The translations under genes were made by a program, and so were the position numbers. 21,694 nucleotides of DNA from a virus, in IMG/VR virus record IMGVR_UViG_3300021961_000726, positions 1 to 21,694 of that record; one strand, written 5' to 3'. The notes beneath the pieces were generated by a model. That model was not told the origin of the DNA and made no database searches. It was given only the letters and a program-made list of their open reading frames with translations. Numbering within the stretch: the stretch's first letter is position 1; the number at the start of each line of letters is the position of its first letter. Positions 19,551 to 21,694 of the stretch are shown piece after piece.

Positions 19551-19724
19551 CTCATAAGAGTAATTTACATACAGATTGTCACCACCGATGTTAAGGTGAT
19601 ACATCTTACCATCGGCAAGATAGATTCCCAACCATACAGCACGACCTTCTTCCATGGTCTCATAGTGTAGCATCTTCACATTCTCTAGTACAATCTCGTC
19701 TGGATTCTTCACAAATTTACTCAC
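19509..19724 (-). CDS. Small protein, unknown function (GTG start)
   Basis: A 71-residue protein that begins at GTG 19724 (MSKFVKNPDEIVLENVKMLH) and overlaps the previous stop by 8 bases. The middle is beta-like (RAVWLGIYLADGKMYHLNI), and it ends NYSYEGNDPNITEWAKLK, matching a segment of the gene that follows. No recognised domain. Initiation probably depends on ribosomes finishing the upstream gene; GAAAGG lies too close to the GTG to be a standard site. Confidence 0.7.
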   Translation of the reverse strand: MSKFVKNPDEIVLENVKMLHYETMEEGRAVWLGIYLADGKMYHLNIGGDNLYVNYSYEGNDPNITEWAKLK

Positions 19725-19944
19725 CTTTCACCACCTCATTCCATGCTTCTTTATACTTACGGTCCCAGTTGTCAGTATATACTGGAAGGAAAGCATTGAG
19801 AGCATGAGCAATATCATGGGCAGCATCCATACGGTTGTTGTCCATTGCTTCATTCAGTTCTTCTAGCATGAAACTAATAGCGTTTATGTTATTAAATGAA
19901 TCTTGCAGTTGATTCATCACATCCCAGTTCTTACTAATCATCAT
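19717..19944 (-). CDS. Small acidic helical protein, unknown function
   Basis: A 75-residue, mostly helical protein: MMISKNWDVMNQLQDSFNNI, then FMLEELNEAMDNNRMDAAHD and ALNAFLPVYTDNWDRKYK. The overlap with the upstream stop is ATGA; the second ATG, one codon later, is equally possible. GGAG lies upstream within the previous gene. It resembles the many small early proteins of cyanophages, some of which alter host enzymes, but no specific function can be given. Confidence 0.72.
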   Translation of the reverse strand: MMISKNWDVMNQLQDSFNNINAISFMLEELNEAMDNNRMDAAHDIAHALNAFLPVYTDNWDRKYKEAWNEVVKGE

Positions 19945-20399
19945 GCTACTCCGTTTGCACTATCAGCAAGTGCTTCCATGTCAGAATGCCCCCATGGCGG
20001 CATATTATCTTCAGGCACTGTGCCCATAGGACCTTTTTTTAGTCGGTTCCATTCTTCATCACGCTTCACCCACTCTTTGAACTTCTCATCAAGGTCTTCA
20101 TCCATGGTCAGTTCAAACTCTTTACAGACTTTACGCTGGTCATCTTCTCGTGTCCAATCATTGAAAACAAGGGACATAGCACCAGAGCGAATAGATTCAG
20201 GTGCCATACCTACACAGAGTAGAAACTTTTCAAAAAGTTTGAAATACTGTTTGGCGTTAAGGTCTGCTGCTGGTGCAGTGATAAGATAATGCTCTTCGGG
20301 GATGAAGTCATCATCACCAATACTAGAACCAAACCCACGATTATAATCATGAGTGTAGGTAGCATCAAACTTGAATTGAACTTCTGCTTCGTAAGTCAT
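19941..20399 (-). CDS. Acidic protein, unknown function
   Basis: A 152-residue protein starting MTYEAEVQFKFDATYTHDYN at ATG 20399, which overlaps the upstream stop as ATGA; the longer open frame is a shadow. The middle has a mixed fold (EEHYLITAPAADLNAKQYFK, then LFEKFLLCVGMAPESI), and the C-terminus is helical and charged (EFELTMDEDLDEKFKEWVKR), then Pro/Gly-rich. I do not recognise it. There is no visible ribosome site, so it should be translated by coupling. Confidence 0.75.
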   Translation of the reverse strand: MTYEAEVQFKFDATYTHDYNRGFGSSIGDDDFIPEEHYLITAPAADLNAKQYFKLFEKFLLCVGMAPESIRSGAMSLVFNDWTREDDQRKVCKEFELTMDEDLDEKFKEWVKRDEEWNRLKKGPMGTVPEDNMPPWGHSDMEALADSANGVA

Positions 20400-20629
20400 A
20401 GTTGCGGTTTTTTCACAGGTTGCATAGGTTGACGTGGTAGTAGATTCCAAGGGTCTTCTACATACTCATCTCGATTTCTCCACTCCATAATAGCATTGAC
20501 GAGATCAATAATGGTAGGGTTCTTATCTAGATATTCACCATCACGATCTACTGGTGCTGGATTATTACAGAATACTTCATCCCACCAGTCAGATACAATG
20601 TCATACAGTTCTTGTTGTTCTTCAGTCAT
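20396..20629 (-). CDS. Small acidic protein, unknown function
   Basis: A 77-residue, Asp/Glu/Trp-rich protein: MTEEQQELYDIVSDWWDEVF, then TIIDLVNAIMEWRNRDEYVE and a Pro-rich end. AGGTGA lies 9 bases before the ATG, a decent ribosome site. The acid-rich composition could mimic nucleic acid or bind a basic partner, but that is speculation. Its stop overlaps the next gene as ATGA. Confidence 0.75.
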   Translation of the reverse strand: MTEEQQELYDIVSDWWDEVFCNNPAPVDRDGEYLDKNPTIIDLVNAIMEWRNRDEYVEDPWNLLPRQPMQPVKKPQL

Positions 20630-20684
20630 CGATAGTCACCTGATTTGTAACGACGATGTAGTAGAGATAATCAAAAAGTTTCAT
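20622..20684 (-). CDS. Possible 20-residue microprotein
   Basis: ATG 20684 overlaps the upstream stop as ATGA and opens a short frame, MKLFDYLYYIVVTNQVTIDD, that overlaps the next start by 8 bases. The hydrophobic start could insert in a membrane. It fills the only gap in an otherwise coupled series of genes, which is the main argument for it. No ribosome site is visible, so it may simply be a coupling leader. Confidence 0.4.
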   Translation of the reverse strand: MKLFDYLYYIVVTNQVTIDD

Positions 20685-20821
20685 TTTAAATAGTACGCTT
20701 TGTAATCGCAGTTGTAACGGTCAATGTATTTTTGAGCATGTTGCTCACACTGAAACCAACAGGTTTTGTTTTCTGTTTTGTCCTCTAGTCTAATAGGAAA
20801 TGTTTCATAATAAGGAAACAA
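20681..20821 (-). CDS. Small protein with CWFQC motif (TTG start)
   Basis: A 46-residue protein, MFPYYETFPIRLEDKTENKT then CWFQCEQHAQKYIDRY and a short tail. I place the start at TTG 20821, one base after the preceding stop and a few bases after GGAAGG; no ATG is near. A longer open frame runs back to 21190, but its extra part is Ser/Thr/Lys-rich and is read out of frame from the acidic gene at 20823-21197. The CxxxC and His could bind a metal. I have a general memory of similar short CWFQC-containing cyanophage proteins. Function unknown. Confidence 0.6.
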   Translation of the reverse strand: MFPYYETFPIRLEDKTENKTCWFQCEQHAQKYIDRYNCDYKAYYLK

Positions 20822-20822
20822 C

Positions 20823-21197
20823 TCAACCTTCCCAGAGGCGGTCAGTTTCAGTAGGGAATCCACCTTCTTTGAGGGGCGGGAGTTCCCAGAAGGTTTCTTC
20901 GTTTGTTGCTTGGATGTAGTCGGAGTCTTCTTGCTCCGTGATGTCGTCGCCTTCCCAGAAGTCTTCGTAGTCTTCCTCGGTTGCTTCGGAGACGTTGCTA
21001 GCATCTCCAAGTTCTTTTCTAAATTTGCTTGCGTTTTTACCGATGTATTCTTCCTGCGACTTTTCGAGACCGAGACGGTAGTTGAAGAAGTCGATGAAGT
21101 CTTGCTTCGTCCAGTCGTTGAGGATGCTTTCTTGGGGGTCGTTTTCGTCCCAGTCGATCGTGAACGAACCGTCGTCGTTTTCTGTGACATTAATCAT
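20823..21197 (-). CDS. Very acidic protein, unknown function
   Basis: A 124-residue protein, MINVTENDDGSFTIDWDEND at the start, then a helical stretch (DWTKQDFIDFFNYRLGLEKS) and a long acidic segment rich in Glu, Asp and Trp (ATEEDYEDFWEGDDITEQED). Overall charge is strongly negative. The ATG overlaps the stop of the upstream gene as ATGA. Acidic early phage proteins can mimic DNA or bind RNA polymerase; nothing here is specific enough to claim that. An overlapping frame of similar length is discussed among the findings. Confidence 0.75.
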   Translation of the reverse strand: MINVTENDDGSFTIDWDENDPQESILNDWTKQDFIDFFNYRLGLEKSQEEYIGKNASKFRKELGDASNVSEATEEDYEDFWEGDDITEQEDSDYIQATNEETFWELPPLKEGGFPTETDRLWEG

Positions 21198-21694
21198 TTC
21201 GGTTTCAGGGTTTGCCTTAATACCATTATAGCACGATTTCGGTCCCTTTGCTCGTTTCTACGCTCAGCAATGGACAGTATGGGAACTGTCTTCCCCCTGA
21301 TAGCAGCAATCTTCTTCATTACTTTCTTGACCGTTGGTTTGATAACCTTGAGTAGGATATCTGCCAGCGGTTTTGCCATAAGTGCTGATGCTGTTGCTAC
21401 TACAGCAATACTTGAGGTAGTTACTACAACGCCAGCAGCAGGAAGACCAGCAACAATCTGCTCTGGTAGAGGCACTGCTTCTGTTATCTGAATACACTGG
21501 TTGCCAACTAACTGATAGTCAGTAACTTTCTTTCTAAACCCCTCAATGTATGTGCCGACAGGTTCCTTCGCTGCTTGTGCTGGTGTGGGACAGTCCACCT
21601 TAGCAGTAGCAGCGGGAGTTTTAGGTATCGGTAGGTCTGGTGCTTCGGGAGCTTTAGGTTGCCTTGTATCTACTCCCGAAGGTCTTGTAGGAAC
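21194..21694 (-). CDS. Proline-rich protein with a membrane segment, C-terminal part
   Basis: The frame is open to the right edge of the window, so at least 166 residues of the C-terminus are present and the true start lies outside. A GTG at 21598 is possible as a start but not needed. The visible N-terminal part is Pro/Ala-rich (APEAPDLPIPKTPAATAK). It is followed by a small domain with two Cys (VDCPTP, GNQCIQI), a hydrophobic helix of about 28 residues (IVAGLPAAGVVVTTSSIAVV), and a basic C-terminal tail (KPTVKKVMKKIAAIRGK). This suggests a single-pass membrane protein with its basic tail in the cytoplasm. Function unknown. Confidence 0.78.
   Translation of the reverse strand, partial: VPTRPSGVDTRQPKAPEAPDLPIPKTPAATAKVDCPTPAQAAKEPVGTYIEGFRKKVTDYQLVGNQCIQITEAVPLPEQIVAGLPAAGVVVTTSSIAVVATASALMAKPLADILLKVIKPTVKKVMKKIAAIRGKTVPILSIAERRNEQRDRNRAIMVLRQTLKPK

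Noticed and set aside
20640-20680. TTGATT with a possible -10 before the 77-residue gene
   Set aside because: The -10 is poor and the spacer would be 18 bases; the surrounding genes are coupled, so no separate promoter is needed.
20910-21491. 193-residue Val/Phe-rich frame on the plus strand resembling a membrane protein
   Set aside because: It is antisense to the acidic gene and to the proline-rich membrane protein; both minus-strand genes are joined by an ATGA overlap, so the plus frame is a shadow.
1-21694. Search for tRNA genes, CRISPR arrays and insertion sequences
   Set aside because: No cloverleaf-like segment in a gap, no regularly spaced repeats and no transposase motif were seen; gaps between genes are too short for most of these.

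Overview
The window looks like part of the genome of a T4-like myovirus of marine picocyanobacteria (a cyanomyovirus of Synechococcus or Prochlorococcus). The evidence is a T4-type replication set (primase gp61, DnaB-type helicase gp41, RecA-like UvsX, family B polymerase gp43) combined with typical cyanophage accessory genes (Hsp20, MazG, several 2-oxoglutarate/Fe(II) oxygenases, Sm-like proteins). Genes are packed tightly and nearly all lie on the minus strand. Most neighbours are joined by ATGA, GTGA or TAATG stop/start overlaps. No stretch longer than about 160 bases lacks a gene. I saw no tRNA, insertion sequence or CRISPR array.

Layout in transcription order for the minus strand (right to left). 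21694-19294: small early-type proteins, most of unknown function, plus the C-terminal part of a proline-rich membrane protein at the right edge. 19313-17758: three plus-strand genes for exported Gly/Ser/Thr-rich proteins, the only plus-strand genes. 17690-16969: a sigma70-like promoter, Hsp20 and a small membrane protein, ending at a UUCG-loop terminator. 16910-10011: an oxygenase, an unknown protein, two Sm-like proteins, gp43, a small protein, UvsX, a second oxygenase and gp41. 10018-7739: MazG, a third oxygenase, a small membrane protein and a nuclease-like protein, then a terminator. 7699-3026: a ligase-like protein (KYDG motif), a cytidylyltransferase-fold enzyme with an N-terminus resembling a T4 capsid-targeting sequence, and two very charged, probably head-internal proteins. 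2989-1: a small protein, terminator, late promoter, an Ig-like virion protein, three small proteins and the start of primase gp61.

How it fits together: replication and recombination enzymes sit in one translationally coupled block. The enzymes placed between them (oxygenases, MazG, Sm-like proteins, Hsp20) probably adjust host metabolism, RNA or protein folding. The 3026-7672 block is the most intriguing part. It pairs two nucleotidyl-transfer folds with basic proteins carrying prohead-protease-like sites, which suggests that enzymes are packaged in the capsid and injected with the DNA, as T4 Alt is. All functional calls come from reading motifs; no database search was run.
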